Shown piece after piece: positions 4,936 to 5,188 of a DNA stretch of 5,188 bases; positions within the stretch are counted from its first letter, which is position 1, and each line of letters begins with the position of its first letter. The DNA is from an uncultured Verrucomicrobiota bacterium (GTDB taxonomy: Bacteria; Verrucomicrobiota; Kiritimatiellia; RFP12; UBA3636), in assembly GCA_946612175.1 (NCBI GenBank), contig CAMOEO010000230.1:1-5188 (forward strand). Reading direction: 5' to 3'. A program made the translations under genes and the position numbers. A model generated the notes under the pieces. It worked only from the letters and a program-made list of their open reading frames with translations, was not told the DNA's origin and did not search any database.

Positions 4936-5188
4936 ATGCCCCCGCTCCCCAAAGTCCGCGTCGCCGTGATCGGCTGCGGCGTCATCAGCGAACTCCATCT
5001 GCGCTGCTACGCGCACAACCCCGCCGCCCGGGTCGTCGCCGTCTGCGACCTGCTCCCCGACCGCGCCCGCGCCGCCGCGGAGCGCGCGCCCGGCGCGCGC
5101 TGGACGACGCGCGCGGCGGAGGTGTTCGCCGATCCGGGGGTCGACGCGGTCTCGATCTGCACCGACCACGCGTCCCACGCCGCGCTCG
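4936..5188 (+). CDS. Gfo/Idh/MocA-family NAD(P)-dependent oxidoreductase, N-terminal part (runs off the window)
   Basis: An open frame of 84 codons begins at 4936 and continues past the window end without a stop. Residues 6-18 (KVRVAVIGCGVIS) form the first Rossmann strand and the glycine-rich turn GCGVIS (G13, G15). AVCDLLPDRARA (35-46) carries the acidic D38 after the second strand. ADPGVDAVSICTDHASHAAL (65-84) matches the conserved segment that normally leads to the EKP-type catalytic motif, which lies beyond the window. Members oxidise sugars, inositols or related alcohols, or reduce imines or biliverdin; substrate cannot be told from this part. The start is supported by the Rossmann fold beginning about six residues in. 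The 33-nt gap after kamA contains the end of its promoter. Confidence 0.85.
   Translation, partial: MPPLPKVRVAVIGCGVISELHLRCYAHNPAARVVAVCDLLPDRARAAAERAPGARWTTRAAEVFADPGVDAVSICTDHASHAAL

Noticed and set aside
3670..5178. Minus-strand open frame (502 codons) antisense to kamA and the oxidoreductase
   Set aside because: Composition is biased (Arg, Ala, Glu, Val, Asp) with no recognisable domain, and it covers the divergent promoter region and two real genes. It is a GC-driven shadow.

Overview
This is a very GC-rich bacterial chromosomal window with compact housekeeping gene content. It holds two tRNA genes, four complete and confidently assigned protein genes, one complete radical-SAM gene, and the 5' end of one oxidoreductase gene. 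There is no sign of a phage, insertion sequence, CRISPR array or toxin-antitoxin system. An LpxL-type lipid A acyltransferase indicates a Gram-negative (diderm) envelope. The ketol-acid reductoisomerase looks like the form found in Bacteroidota and PVC-group bacteria rather than the proteobacterial one. Combined with the high GC and TAGAAT-type -10 boxes, I lean towards the PVC superphylum (Verrucomicrobiota/Kiritimatiellota-like). That placement is inference from remembered families, not a search.

Layout, left half, plus strand: tRNA-Asp(GUC) (1-77), a strong hairpin (82-109), rsfS (ribosome silencing factor, 137-460), then an LpxL/HtrB-family acyltransferase (479-1408) 18 nt downstream and probably co-transcribed. 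A terminator-like hairpin and a promoter sit between 1415 and 1473. uppP (undecaprenyl-diphosphatase, 1520-2320) follows. uppP converges on ilvC (2424-3530, minus strand), and the 103-bp gap holds two hairpins, one of them a perfect 32-bp palindrome that probably terminates both genes.

Right half: ilvC lies 49 nt downstream of tRNA-Gln(CUG) (3580-3653, minus), with no clear promoter between them. A 106-bp divergent intergenic region (3654-3759) then separates tRNA-Gln from a lysine 2,3-aminomutase-family radical SAM gene (kamA, 3760-4902, plus). A Gfo/Idh/MocA-type oxidoreductase begins at 4936 and runs off the window end.

The most interesting signal is in the promoters. Four sites share a recognisable -35/-10 pair with exactly 17-bp spacing (TTTCCC, TTGCAT, TTGCCC, TTGCCC; then TAGAAT three times and TATAAT once). 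Three of them continue into the same GC-rich start region, CTAGAATssCGCCCC. This layout predicts a leaderless kamA mRNA, a tRNA-Gln precursor with a 5' leader of only about 6-7 nt, and a promoter whose -10 box contains the kamA stop codon. Genes directly behind these promoters lack a Shine-Dalgarno sequence, whereas rsfS, the acyltransferase and ilvC have one. The KamA homologue keeps its cluster, PLP and lysine-binding residues but appears to have lost both halves of the zinc site known in clostridial lysine 2,3-aminomutase.
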